This document shows, piece by piece, positions 21,107-33,180 of a DNA stretch of 64,000 nucleotides. The stretch covers positions 13,832,152 to 13,896,151 of the forward strand of contig NC_067197.1 in the NCBI RefSeq assembly GCF_000699445.3, read 5' to 3'. A program made the position numbers and the translations under genes. Under the pieces are notes generated by a model. It searched no databases. It was not told the origin of the DNA and saw only the letters and a list, made by a program, of their open reading frames with translations. How positions within the stretch are numbered: position 1 is the first letter of the stretch; the number at the start of each line of letters is the position of its first letter. Origin of the DNA: Schistosoma haematobium. Taxonomy: Eukaryota > Platyhelminthes > Trematoda > Strigeidida > Schistosomatidae.

Positions 21107-23603
21107 CTTCAGTCTTCAGTAATAAGGATAGTAGGTTGATGAACCTGTATTAATCCTGACGCACTGCTTTCCAGTGAAGGTCCAGCTTTTCCTTGAAAGT
21201 ATTCACTGATGAGGCTGATACCACTTGTTCGGGTAAGGCGTTCCAATGATTGACTACTCGATGAGAAAAACGGAACCCCACTTTAAGTTTATTAGATCTT
21301 GGTTTATGAACCTTCTTGCTATGACCGCGGAGATTATTAGTCCTGGAGAGAGCAAAAAGATAAGACATATTAACACCCAAATCATAATTAAAGATACGAA
21401 ATGCCAGTATAAGGTCACCTCGTGTCCTACGATACGACAAGGGGAAAAGATTTAGGCTTTTTAAACGCTCATCGTAAGGGAGTCTAGAAAGACCCTTCAC
21501 TAATTTCGTTCCCACACGCTGGACACGCTCAAGGGAGTTAGTATCCTTTACCAGACACGGGCTAGCTGCTTGAATACAGTACTCTAAGTGTGGTCTAACA
21601 TATATGGGATATAAAATTCGAGACGTTTCCTCGTCAAAAGATTTGAACGCTCGGCAAAGTGACCATAACGCACGAAAACCTTTGACAGCGGTTGCTTTGC
21701 AATGCGTAGTTGTTTTTAAATCATGACTTAATACTACTCCTAAGTCTTTATGCTCTTGAACGCATGGAAGAGGTTTACCCTCAATAGTGTAACGGTAACT
21801 ATTACCGTGACCGATGTGCATTAGTACACTCTTCCTAGCATTGATTTCTAAGCCCAACTCTCGAGCCCACCTAACTAAATCGTCTAAGTCAGCTTGAAGA
21901 TCCACATGATCAGCCGCACTTTTTATTGTTCTCCAGATTTTTACATCATCCGCAAACAATAATGTCGACGACCTAAGTAACAGCGGTAACTCATTAACGT
22001 AGAGAAGGAAGAGCAGGGGGCCTAAGATGGTGCCTTGGGGTACACCACTTTTGACCGGCTTCCAATCGGATAGCGTTCCGTTAACCCTCACTCTCTGTCT
22101 GCGGTCACATAAGAAATTTCCTATCCACGCATGTACAGTACTTATTATTCCGAGGCTCGAGAGCTTCTGCATAAGACCTACGTGTGAAACCTTGTCAAAT
22201 GCTTTGCTAAAATCTATGAATATCACATCGACCGACAGACCGTTATCTAGGGCTGCTGTCCAATCCTCCCTTGCAATAAGCAAGTTAGTCAAGCATGAAC
22301 GCTTGTTACGAAATCCGTGTTGCTCTGGAGCTAACAGATTGTGTAAATCTATGTGGCTTAGCAACCTAACCCGAATTATCTTTTCAAGTAACTTAACGAC
22401 TATACTAGTTAGACTGACAGGCCGGTAGTTAGATACTATATGTCTCTGACCGTCCTTGAATATAGGACTGACTATAGAGTCCTTCCAATCTCTAGGGAGT
22501 TGAGCGAGTGAAAGGGACATGTTGAAGAGTGTCGCGAGCGGTTTTGAAATAATGTCCGCAAGAGATGACAGCAACCGTGGATGTCACCCGTCAGGGCCCG
22601 GTGTCTTACCAGGTTTGAGGTTAGTTATCAACGGAAGGACAGTTTCCTCAGTCACCTGTACAGATTCCATGGTTGGTATCTCGGTGTGAGTGGGACAAGT
22701 ATTTGTTACAATAAACGTGGAGAAGACTTCGCTAAAATAGTTTGAAAAAGTCTCAGCTTTTGCTCGATCTGATTCAGCTAGTAATTCTGAATTTCCGTGT
22801 AACAGTAACGGGGGAATACCATCACTACGTTTCGTCCACCGTTTAACATACGAAAACAATCGTTTCGGACAAGTACGGCTGTCATATACTAACTGTCGTT
22901 CGTAAGTGGTACGGGATTTGGCTATGGTTTTCTTACAGATATTACGGAATTTTTGGTACTCACGCCTGAATGGTTCATGACCCGTCAACAAGAATAAGTC
23001 CCAGAAATGTTTCCTACGCTTTAACAGCTTCCGGGTTTCCTTATTAATCCATGGAGGGCAATTTGATAGCTTACGTGCTGACCATGGGATAAACGGCGAC
23101 GTTACGGACTCGAATGTAGCCTTAAACTTATTCCATTCATCTTCGATCAATCCATCCGCGTCGACCGACCAATCAGTCGACATAGCACAGTTTCTGATTT
23201 CCGGAATATTGGCTCGCCAAATATTGGGACAGGGTGGAGCAGATACGAATTGTATACCATGTGTCCTAAACTTAAAGTGAAGTACAACGTGATCACTGTT
23301 CACTAGTGAGGGAAGGTGCTGAATATCAAAACATCCTCAGAGTGGTGGGTGAGGGCGAGGTCCAGCAGTGACGGATCATGATTGAAATCAATATGTGTCG
23401 GTTTTGTGATACATTGTACAAGTGCACACTGAATAACGGTAGATAAAAGGTCGCTATCGAAACCACTACCTGGAGCTTTAAGCTCTATCCAGTTGATATG
23501 CGGTGCGTTGAAGTCCCCAATGATGAGACAACATTCTGCCATACTCCAAGAACAGATGTGTCTTAGGATAAAGTCGTCAACAAGACAAAACGGACTACGG
23601 TCA
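21107..23603 (-). pseudogene. CR1-clade LINE, end of endonuclease plus nearly complete RT
   Basis: On the minus strand the 5'-truncated element starts inside an apurinic-type endonuclease (MAECCLIIGDFNAPHINWI, 23542-23303), with GDFN and a C-terminal DLALTH motif. The next part (23303-22584) carries a WSARKLSNCPPWINKETRK linker. The third (22574-21150) is the RT: LPRDWKDSIVSPIFKDG, NYRPVSLTSI, VIFIDFSKAFDKVSH, VKSGVPQGTILGPLLFLLYV, TLLFADDVKIW and a thumb domain. A stop at 22575-22583 and a frameshift near 23303 are the only clear breaks, so the copy is fairly young. The 3' end (left) has a CTGAAGA-type short repeat. CR1 elements nick DNA and copy their RNA in place. Confidence 0.9.
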
Positions 23604-23945
23604 AGGATGAATTCTCAAGTTTATTGAAGCCTTCGCTATTCATGTGTACAAAAACAATTTTTCGTAACCTTCAATTTACCTTGGTAATCCTTAACTCATT
23701 CTATGGCATAGGATAATGCGACAATTTCTTATTCTTTCTATATGATGTAAAATTGTTTCCCTTCCCTTTGTTACCTCTTTTTACCTGAACTTTCATTGAA
23801 TTGACCTTTATTAATTTTCATATAAAATGCCGTGACAAGTATATGTGTGACCAGATTGTTCGAAATGAATAGCGCAATTACATTACATTATTCAGATCAA
23901 CTCCGTCTTCTCATTATTCTATCGAAATTTATATAAGGAACTAAT
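23604..23945 (+). mobile_element. Penelope-like element, right half (3' tail)
   Basis: Continues the interrupted copy from 21106: TCAAGGATGAATTCTCAAG through GCCGTGACAAGTATATGTG to CTCCGTCTTCTCATTATTC. About 30 bp present in the other copies (GTAAATTTAAACTCCCCTC) is missing near 23642. Confidence 0.8.
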
Positions 23946-24210
23946 TGGTTTATAATGAGTAAAATGAAAGTAGGATAATAATGATGATGATAATGATAAT
24001 AATTTGTATAGACAAAGTCGACAAAATTATTCCATAATTATTTGATAAGCAAGATGAACCAAGAAATACGTTATAGGTTATCAGTGACTTGTTGGTAATA
24101 GATTAACTGGAAGCTAATTTCATAAACATATAACACGACAAATTCGCTGCTTTCTTAAATATCTTAAAATAGGAAGAGTGAAAATTTGTTAAAATATTTG
24201 AAGAAAATCT

Positions 24211-24478
24211 GATGAGACTATAATTTATGGACGACCTTTGAGCGACGCTAAAGTGACCTTGGATATGTCCACCTACTTAGGGCTAAATGAAGAATAAGAA
24301 TTACGATTTACAGTTGATGGTTAGGGTTAGGAATTAGATTGATGGTTTTCATCACGAACTGACATTAGCTAAAATACCAGGACGCTATTTAAACAATTAT
24401 GTGAGTGAATTTCGTGCCGAAATCCGAGAGCTGTCATCCTAAATCCGATTGGTTCATTCGAAAATTCCTATTACTCCG
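24211..24478. mobile_element. Merlin-type MITE, degraded
   Basis: Starts GATGAGACTATAATTTATGG and continues ACGACCTTTGAGCGACGC, matching the complement of the right end of the MITE at 44864-45136. It ends in the complement of that MITE's left part (AATCCGATTGGTTC). The right inverted repeat is damaged and no target duplication is clear. Confidence 0.65.
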
Positions 24479-25515
24479 TTTATATCACTAAGTATACCAA
24501 TATTTTTAGAAGGGAAATCCTTGTTTATCGAATGCTTATTAGTGTTTGATTTAAACTAACAATTTAAATTATTTGATTAAAGATACATACATACTACTAA
24601 TCAATGTGAGTAGTTGTAAGGATTTTGAATCTATAAATAACATTATTTACTCATATTGTTCTGTTTTCATATACCTTTGATGGATTGATTCACAACACAG
24701 TTTATTCATTGTTTTTATTTATTTAAGTAATTGATAATTAACACTATTAATTATATGATCATTTGATGTAATCTGTGATGGTCAGTATTCGATGTAATTC
24801 TTTAACTTCGTATACTGATCGTCCCGATAACCGTTATTAGATAACGCCCAACGGTGTATAAATCAGAAGAAGAATGTAAAGCGTTGATTAAGTTAATTAT
24901 TGCACCACACATAAATCACCAAAACCACAGGTACACGAAGAATGATATGTGAATGCCGAAGAGGAAGCGAGCGAGTGAGTGATTGAGCGGGTCAATGAAC
25001 AAGATTAAAATGTACATATATAAATAGGAAAATGAATGAGTCATCAAATCATTTTAACGACTAACACTGACGTTATCAGGATTAATGTGTTTGTAGGCAG
25101 TAAGCAATGTTCAAGCATACATGTCCATTCATAAGGCAACAATAATAAAAGTACAATGGTATAGATAAGTTGTTGTTATACGAATGACTCTCTTGTAAAT
25201 AAGTTAATAAAAGAGTTTAACCAAATTAAATGTGAACAAACTCAAATATATGTAAGCTGCTATTGGTCTTTTAATTCTATATTAGATCCAATAAATTACA
25301 CTAAACATTCTTCACGATGGTTTGTAAACCAGGCTGATTATGATAATTAATTTATTAATGAAAATAATCTTAATGATATAAATATATGTTGTTTCAGTGA
25401 ACATCAAGTGTTTACCTTCGTATTTTTGTAATGGATATCAAACTAAGTGTCTTAGGATAGGAATCAAGTTAGCTTACTTATCACACCATAAATTAATTTA
25501 AGTCATGAGTGAAAA
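24479..25515. other. No gene seen
   Basis: AT-rich; nothing coding or repeated recognised. Confidence 0.5.
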
Positions 25516-25519
25516 TCAA

Positions 25520-26155
25520 ATGTTATAAAATTACTACTGATTCATCCTTACCAGAATTAGTTACATGAGGAATAACAGTGGTCTTGAGTGTTGTAAGGGG
25601 TATGAGGGTGGTTATCACTTCCCGGTTGCCCACACTGTGGAAGCGTTCTTCTGTAGGTGCCTGAAAATGGAATTGGATTAGAGGTGGTCCTAGTGACCTG
25701 GGAGCGTGACCGCAGTGCCCAAGGGACAACTGCGTGAGGTCGGTCACACACGAGCTTTTTATGGGTAATTTTTGTGTTAGCTCCGTACTTGTTGAGACCT
25801 TACCGCCGGAGACGGATATCCGTGGGATAAGGCGAGGTGTGGATTTTCAGGGTCGATCTTTTCTAACTCCACCCCTCCTTGTGGGAAGGCAGCATCGCTG
25901 TCATGCTAGTTGTCTGAAGGAAACACCTTACTGCTGTCACACCTCTGTACAGTCAGCAGTACGACTTCGCCTTCGGACCTTGGGTTTGTTGCTTTTAGTC
26001 TTACCGCTCTTCAACCGACCTGTCTGACATGGTAGGACCTTGAGGAACAGTTGTTCCAGCCAGTATAGCTCGGTTGATCCATCACGATAGACAAGCCCGA
26101 CCACCACGTCAAGGTAGCAACAACGGTCGGGTGTAAGAATAAAGCAAATAACTTA
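25520..26155 (-). mobile_element. GC-richer dispersed repeat, probably a LINE 5' region
   Basis: This 640-bp block is clearly richer in G and C than its surroundings. Read on the minus strand it has CTTGACGTGGTGGTCGGG near its start. Near its end, CACTCAAGACCACTG is shared with 60474-60490, directly before the endonuclease coding region of an RTE element. I therefore read it as the 5' untranslated and leader part of an RTE element, separated from its ORFs. Open frames at 25523-25751 (minus) and 25734-26027 (plus) show no domain. Confidence 0.5.
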
Positions 26156-26159
26156 TAAT

Positions 26160-27180
26160 CAATCACAAACTGTCGAATGAACATATTTTTTATTCATTTG
26201 ATTCTGAAAATCTTTGTATACTTGATTGGTGTTTGAAGTTCTGAAACTAGTTAGGAAGCAAGTATCAAACCATTTCATTAGTTTTTAATTCCAGTTTTAT
26301 CTAAAACACTGAGGACTTCCATATTACTTGCGAAGTTATATTTTCTGTTCAATGTTAGTATTAGTCTAATAACTTAATACAAGCTAGAGCAATCTGTTCT
26401 ACTTGTGGTATTGTGTGTTCATTAACTATCTGCCTAGAAAAATTTTTATTGAAATAGTCATGTTTAAAAATACTTAGAATAATTGAATAACCATTTGTTT
26501 TGTTGTCGTCACGTCAGGAATATTTTCCATTCAACTTCTCAGTGTACTTATTATCAAATGTTCTAATCAACCTTAGGAATAACGTTTTATGTCGAATCTA
26601 TTAGACGTGTTCAACTAATGTACTTTTATAGTTAAATGTCAGTCAAGAAAGTGAATAACTTCATTAACTCTTTAATTAATTAAATCTATATCATGTTAAA
26701 GATCAAATAAATAATACTGATGAATCTCCAGCCTAAACTAGCTGCGACAACTTTCAAATAAACAAAAATATAGTAGTTACATATAACAAAGAAATCCTTA
26801 ACATGAATTTGAAATTGATTAAGAGAACTCTTTTACAGTTAAATTATAGATGATGTTACCAAATCTTTGATTGTATTTTTAATTAGTAACAAATCCGCTT
26901 TATTACTTATTTGCTTTTGTGTACATCTGTCAATTCATTTACTCTTATAGATCGAACTATACAATTCACAGCTAGTATTTCCTTCTTTAGTATGAACGGG
27001 AACAAGTTCCTGTATTGTATGAGAAAGATAGTAGGAAAGATGTTAATAATTTCTTTTCACAACATTTAATCATTCTTTTGTATCAAATAAATCACAAAAT
27101 AAATTTGGAATTATTCTTAGAATCTGCTCAAATCATTCAACTTTTCTTTATTTTCAACTCTTCAAAACACTGAAGGAATT
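26160..27180. other. No gene seen
   Basis: AT-rich; nothing recognised. Confidence 0.5.
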
Positions 27181-27184
27181 AGTA

Positions 27185-27395
27185 TCAGAAGGGGTTTTGT
27201 GGTGATTGTAACAACTTCATTAGTTGAGATCATGAGTCAATTAAAGCTAGACCACCATGGAATACCTGGAAGCACTGGACGATCATTTTTCCTATTGTGG
27301 GACTACGACCCCGCCTCGCAGGGTACGAACCTAGGACCTATCAGTTTCGCGCGTGAGTGCTTAAACACTGGACCACTGAGCCGGTCAATAATTTT
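27185..27395 (-). mobile_element. Family B SINE, ribozyme core deleted
   Basis: Antisense copy from the tail (ATCAGAAGGGGTTTTGTGG) to the head (CCACTGAGCCGG). On the minus strand GGGGTCGTAG joins directly to TCCCACAATAGG, removing the 5' strand of stem I and the CTGAGGAG core. The rest of the SINE is well preserved. Confidence 0.8.
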
Positions 27396-27479
27396 CTTTT
27401 TTTAAAAACACAATTTCCCTTCCATAAAATAACTTCTCATGGTTCTTTGGTCTTATTTCTGTTCCATTTCATTGAACAG

Positions 27480-27728
27480 TTGAATTCATGAGTTGATCTA
27501 AGCTAGACCATCATTAAAAACCTGGAATCATTGGACGGCCGTCTCATCCTAGTATAGGACTCCTCAGCAGTGCATATACACAATCCTGCAAGCAGGAATT
27601 GAACCTAACGTCCCTGTTCTCACACGCGAACGTATAGTCTCTAAACGACTGAGCCGTTCGGCATCCAACGGTAGTGATGTCTAACTCATGAATTACTACA
27701 ATCTCCACAAACCCCATTCTGATCATTT
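27480..27728 (-). mobile_element. Family B SINE with an extra inverted tail at its head
   Basis: Antisense copy with the ribozyme region CTGAGGAGTCC...GGATGAGAC on the minus strand; the GAAA box reads GAGA. Beyond its head (TCCAACGGTAGTGATGTC), at 27690-27725, lies a second, sense-oriented piece of family B tail (CTCATGAATTACTACAATC, then TCCACAAACCCC). The copy is therefore partly a fold-back. Confidence 0.75.
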
Positions 27729-27962
27729 TATTTAATCACAACTTATAAATTACAAAGAAAACTTCATTGCTTTTAACTACAATCTAATCCAGTGCATGGT
27801 TTATAGTCTAACATTATCTTGTCTTTGTTTTTCTAAATAAACATTATTCTGTAAACTATTTTAAATCACATGTAAAGGTAATTATTACCTTAGTATTTCA
27901 ATGATTGTAATCATAATTATTTGTTATTTACATTATGCTTTAATATAGTTAAGCTTTCACAA

Positions 27963-28145
27963 TTGATTGATCACTGGGTGGCGATCAATGTCATGCGTGT
28001 CTAGTCCTTATTAGTGCAGATCGAATGCTATCGATCATGTTGCAGTGTGGCCACCAGTCTGGGTGACTCGACACTGCGGGCACTATATATTGAGATTAGA
28101 TGGTTGGTTGGTTGACTACCTCCAACCACCATCTAATCTCAAGAG
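27963..28145. repeat. Family D repeat ending in a strong hairpin
   Basis: TGATTGATCACTGGGTGGCG...GATCGAATGCTATCGATC matches 18345-18420. It continues with GGCCACCAGTCTGGGTGACTC and ends in an inverted repeat: TTGAGATTAGATGG plus TTGG repeats (28090-28111) against the complementary CCAACC-ACCATCTAATCTCAA (28122-28142). No coding capacity. Confidence 0.7.
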
Positions 28146-29595
28146 TTAAGCTTTAGATTATTTTCAATATCATTGACGTAAGTGATTTCAATGAAAAGTA
28201 ATACGTTTCTTTAAATATGTCATGTTATTCAATTAATACCTGTTTTATACAATACTTTAAATCATGTTATGTAGGTTATCTTAATATAAGAAGTTCTTAG
28301 CTGATTTAATAAATAGACAATATTGTACACTAGAAAATGGAATTTAGCATCAAATGAACTTACTATAGTTAGTAAATACTCTCAAAACTAAGCCATTAGA
28401 TAAACTAACAATGGTGTTTAGTTGAGCGCTGTATGACAGCGTTAGAAATTTATATATGTGTCGATACCAGAATATATAAAAAACTTGTATCAATCCAGCT
28501 AGTACTTCCAAATGATCATTACAAGTATAGATTAATTATTTAGTGTAAGGTCTATAATCCATATAATCTTCACAACTGTGAAACTAACAATAATGTATGG
28601 GAAATTATGTTGGCGAATTCTGATTATATATATATATATGTCAATGAAACCAAGAGTTTCAGAAGAAATGAATGTGTTTAGTATACTTTACCTCCAAAGA
28701 TATTACATGAATGTAATTATGATTGTGAGATAACAGTAAGGATGTACCGTAAATTGACTACTACGGTCGATTATAATTAGATTTAGCTGCCTAATGGTAT
28801 TGAGCTTAGTTAGTGATATCTATAGGATACGGATTGAGCCTGTGGAGAGATCGTGGTTGTAAACTTTAAAAAAGTACCAGACTAAGATAAATCATATTCC
28901 CGATGTTCTTTGCTTTACAGCACTGCACCGATTCATAAAACCCAGTGGTGGAAATTAGAATGAAATCGCACAGTGAATAACTTGATCAGTGAAAATAATT
29001 TTCAAACCATGATATGGCCTGTTCAAGGGCAGTATTAACACGGAGTCAATAAGGTTTGTGATGTAAATTTGAAATGTCAGCAGGATTCGTATACACCTCC
29101 TGAGTTTATATACCATTGACATTATTAATCTATTACTCACCAGTGTTTTGCTGAAACTGTGGAGATTCAATCATCTATCCCTCTGGTACAGAGACCAATA
29201 TGCGGGAAGATATGTTTCAGATCAATTTTTCCAGGAAAACTGAGTGCAAATGTTATGTTCAATGTGTAATATACTTCGTCGTTCACCTACAGATCATGAT
29301 ATTTATTTTGTATGATTTAGGCTACTTATAAGTAGTCAAAGAAATATGATAGAATAATACCAATAATCGGGAAGCTTGCAGATTTCTCAAGCTGTAAACT
29401 AGGCTCTCCATTTCACATCATTTCTTTCATATCCACAAACTATTCTATCACACATTGAACCACATTTAGTAGCATTTTCGGCGTTAACAGAGATCCCGTA
29501 GGCTCTGTTGTAGATAGATATCTTGCATTGCTTCCTTATAAGTTATTTCACCATATACAGAAAAATTAGAAGTGGAATATAATTGGTGAGATCAC
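28146..29595. other. No gene seen
   Basis: AT-rich, with a short TA repeat at about 28625-28640. The open frame at 28955-29170 (minus) is not convincing. Confidence 0.5.
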
Positions 29596-29599
29596 GAAG

Positions 29600-29720
29600 A
29601 CACTCTTAGCCCCAGGTTTAAATTTCAATTTGTTCATCAATGTCGAAAACAGGTACATCTAGCTGACGAGTGCCAAATACTAAGGAAGGCACAAGATGGA
29701 TTATACTGTTAGTGATAATG
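29600..29720 (+). mobile_element. Sm-alpha SINE fragment, decayed ribozyme
   Basis: GGTACATCTAGCTGACGAG preserves the 5' strand of stem I and the CUGACGA core. The stem II loop is expanded, the GAAA box is lost (AAGGAAGGCACAAG), and the 3' strand reads ATGGATTATACTGTTAG. Diverged old copy. Confidence 0.65.
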
Positions 29721-31540
29721 AGAATGTACTGCGGATTGTGAAGAAGATTACATCAAGGAAATGTTGCAATAATACACACAAATAACAACAGAGACTAATC
29801 AATTGTAGGTCTGAATCTCAGCAACGGGAAATTACAGATCATTACACACTATTGAATGCCGTCTCTGTTTCTTTTTCCATTACATAATTGCATTCTTTTC
29901 TAATTCATACCATTACGTTTCATAAATGACTAATTAAGGTCGTAATCTTAGTACCACACTCATAATTTATTCCAGAAAACATTGATGGTGAAATCTCAGC
30001 AAAGGACTAAACTTTCATCAATATAAATATAACTATATTAAACTATCCATAAATTAAAATGATCTAATCTGTACACAAGCATTGTTTGCTGAAAAACTTA
30101 ATGATCTTTAGGAGATTACTCGCTTGATAATTAAGTATACTCTAATTTTAAATGTCTATTACTTGATTTTATGTTTATCAGGTAACTTAATTTGAAGAAC
30201 AGTAGTTTGATAAAAATATTTATATTCAAAATTAATTTGCAGTGTAACAATTTGAACAACTGATAGAGGCACAAATGAACAAAACACCGTTAGCTGTTAC
30301 ATCTCCAAGTGGTGAACTTTGTGCTGTTTTCTTTTAAAATTCTACGTTAAGAAGAACACTCAACAGATGCTACATTAATGATACTAATTTCTTTTGAGAA
30401 AAAATTGACATCTCAATCTGAAGAGAGCACAAGGGTTTATGTAAACCTTAGGAAATATCATTTACTTCGGCCAAGTAAGTTACCACTTCATCACCTCTTC
30501 TTTTGGTTAAGCTACTTTATTAGTGATATATCGTACGAATGGAATAACGGAAATAATATCATGTACACTATTTATTCTTCAATAATATCAGTTTTACGTC
30601 CTCAGAAAACTATCTTGACATTTTCCCATTGATAAATTTGAATAAACTGCTATACTCGTTGTTCTGGCTTTATTGAAAGAAACACATCAGTATAATAAAT
30701 TCCATTCTTCAATCTAAGATTTTACAACGTTAAAGGTTGAGAACAAACCTTTCTAACTATCTGAAACAAGCATATAACTGAAATTATGAAAAAATATTGT
30801 TACCAGTCTTCTTCAGATATTTTTTTATTGGGTACATTTTATTCAATGATAATGAGTCAATTAACAAGGAAGTTATGTTTAAAATAATGCTAATAGAATC
30901 AAACCAGTGCCAACGACTAGAATCTACTATAATACTCAATAAACTATTCGTGATGAATATGTTTAGTTATAATGCTGATAGAATTTAATTGAGTGGAATG
31001 TCAAAGACATAGAAAATGGACTCCATTTTCCAACCATTTATGATAATGAGTAACATATTAAGAAGGTATAGTCGTACTATATGTATCTATCGATCATAGA
31101 CAGTAAGTTTTATGATGCCGTGTATTTGTGTTCAATAAGTAAATAAGTGATGAATTAATGTTAAGTAATAAGTATTTCAATGCATAAAAATCTGACCATT
31201 AATCTATGTAAATCATTGAAAATTTAATATATACAGTTATTCATTTCGGTCAATTTCAAATGTCAAATAAGTCCTTAAGCACACACTTTATGTTCTTATT
31301 AGTGTTGTACGATTAACAGAGTAAGTATCAGTTATCTGACATTATAACAACTGTCGATAGTCTTTGTAGAATAAAACCAATTGCATTTTTAAAAAAAATC
31401 TGTTTTAATCTTCTTATCTACACTATGAAATTTATTACAGTTTCCACTATTGATTACAACAGCAATGCTGTTAACATAAACCTTCTTCACAGTGTAGTTG
31501 GTTTGTGTTAAAAGCTATGTTAAGTCAGATAGTGTAATTT
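29721..31540. other. No gene seen
   Basis: AT-rich. The open frames at 30378-30632 and 30797-30988 have no recognisable domain and ordinary AT-driven composition. Confidence 0.5.
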
Positions 31541-31541
31541 A

Positions 31542-31825
31542 TTATCAGAAAAGGGATTTTATGGATGTTATAGTAATTTTAATTGTTGAATTCATGTGTC
31601 AATTAAAGCTAGGCCACTATGAAAAACTTGAAAGTATTGAATGGCCATTTCGTCCTGGTATAAGACTCCTCAGCAATGAGCATATACAATGTCACGGATG
31701 GGATGATGTATATGCTTAAGGATACATAGTGTTGAGGAGTCCCATACTAAGATGAAACAGTCGTTCAATGCTTCCATGTTTTCCATGGTGGTCTAGTTTT
31801 AATGGATTTATTCATCTAACTATTT
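31542..31825. mobile_element. Family B SINE fold-back: two 3' halves head to head
   Basis: The left arm (31542-31700) is antisense family B from tail to ribozyme; the right arm (31715-31825) is sense from ribozyme to tail. The tRNA-like heads are missing from both arms. The arms meet around 31700-31715 and could form a long hairpin in DNA or RNA. Each arm carries one hammerhead (see 31629-31680 for the better one). The right-arm core reads TTGAGGA with GAAAC intact. Confidence 0.75.
31629..31682 (-). ncRNA. Hammerhead ribozyme candidate in the fold-back left arm
   Basis: Minus-strand order: CAUUG (stem I), CUGAGGA core, GUCU-loop-GGAC stem II, GAAA, AUGGCCAU stem III, then CAAUA. All core bases are kept. 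Compared with the family consensus, stem III changed from ACGGCCGU to AUGGCCAU and the stem I pair C-G became U-A, both on two strands at once. The cleavage triplet is AUU, allowed by the NUH rule. Confidence 0.65.
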
Positions 31826-32700
31826 GTTTATTAATAGTTCTGCGTGTCAAAACTTTCTAAAAACGATGTATACAGAATTCACATAGTCTAGGTGAAGCCA
31901 ATATAGTTCCAGTTAAATTTTGACTAATTAACTAATATATAGGTCAAACTAAAAAAAAATCATAATTCAATTACGTTTATTCCATAAAAAAAGTCAAAAA
32001 AAAAATTAATATTTTGGTGTACATCACGTGTTATTTACCACCACCGATTTCAGTCAACCATTCTATACATTTATGGTGTAATCACGTAGTTTGTTTATGC
32101 AATTTTGATGGTATTTATTATTTCTGAAATAGTATCTACACTATCTAGGTTACATGGGTACGATCTATTTTTGCAGTCATTTTTCTCTATATAGAGTCTT
32201 AATATACCATCAGTATGTGTATAAATATGGCTAGGTGTATATATACCTATGGATCAAATAGCCATATAGGGACATACATTACATATATATATATACACAC
32301 ACACAAATATATATAGATATACATAAGTCCCCAGTTGGCCACATTTTACATATTACTAGTTTTTTACTTACTATTCATTATTGATTAAATTTCAATCGTC
32401 ATATATTCATTGATAATCTAGGTCAGTTAATCAATAAGATTTTAGGTGGTAATAGCCTGGATTTACATTTCAAACCAAATTATGTCATATTCATGTATTT
32501 GTAAGCAAAGTAATTTCGATTAAAAATGGAAAGTTATAAAAAAACAAAAGAAGAGAAAAAAAAATACAGATCAGAAACGAATAGATCTATTATTAATTTC
32601 TATAATCGTTTGATTATATTATTCTACTGTATTAAATATGTAAGATGATTTTATATGATCATAACCTTGTTGAAATAGTTAATTTTAGTAATTAAATTTG
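31826..32700. other. No gene seen; TA/CA microsatellite
   Basis: Short TA and CA repeats at about 32285-32325; the rest is AT-rich with A runs. Nothing coding recognised. Confidence 0.55.
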
Positions 32701-32942
32701 AAAAAAAATGGGACTCCTCAGCAGTGCGCATCTACGATCCTGCAACCCGCGAGATTCGAATCTACAGCCTATCGGTCTCGTGCCAGGCGCTTAACCAACT
32801 AGGTCAGTGAGTCGGCATCTATACTAGGACGAAACGGCCGTCCAGTGCTTCCAGATTTTCCATAGTGGTCTAGCTTCAATTGAATAATGATTTCAATCTG
32901 TGAAATTTCTAAAATCTCCACAAACTCCTTCTAAAAAAAATG
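32701..32942. mobile_element. Family B SINE with 5' inversion (twin-primed), 10-bp target duplication
   Basis: Direct repeats AAAAAAAATG at 32701-32710 and 32933-32942 bracket one insertion. The left part (32711-about 32818) is the antisense SINE head, from GAGTCCC of the ribozyme back to GATGCCGACTC. The right part (about 32819-32932) is sense from CTAGGACGAAACGGCCG to the tail. Together they make a complete SINE, broken in the loop of hammerhead stem II and with the 5' part reversed. Confidence 0.85.
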
Positions 32943-33180
32943 ATTGAACAATACAAAGAAAATTTCTTTAAAGATCAACTTTGAATAGTCGATCGAATAT
33001 TAAATATTATTATCCAATAACTAGTAAACTTTATAATATATATTTATTGCTGATACACCTTTCAAATTGTCTTCTATATTGGAATAAGTTAACAGAAATA
33101 CTTATTAAGTAAGATAATAATAATAAGTAATGATAAGTAACTTGATAAAATGCATATAATACTCTCAAAAGAATCTGAAA

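Noticed and set aside
22027..22428. 133-codon plus-strand frame
   Set aside because: Antisense shadow of the CR1 reverse transcriptase.
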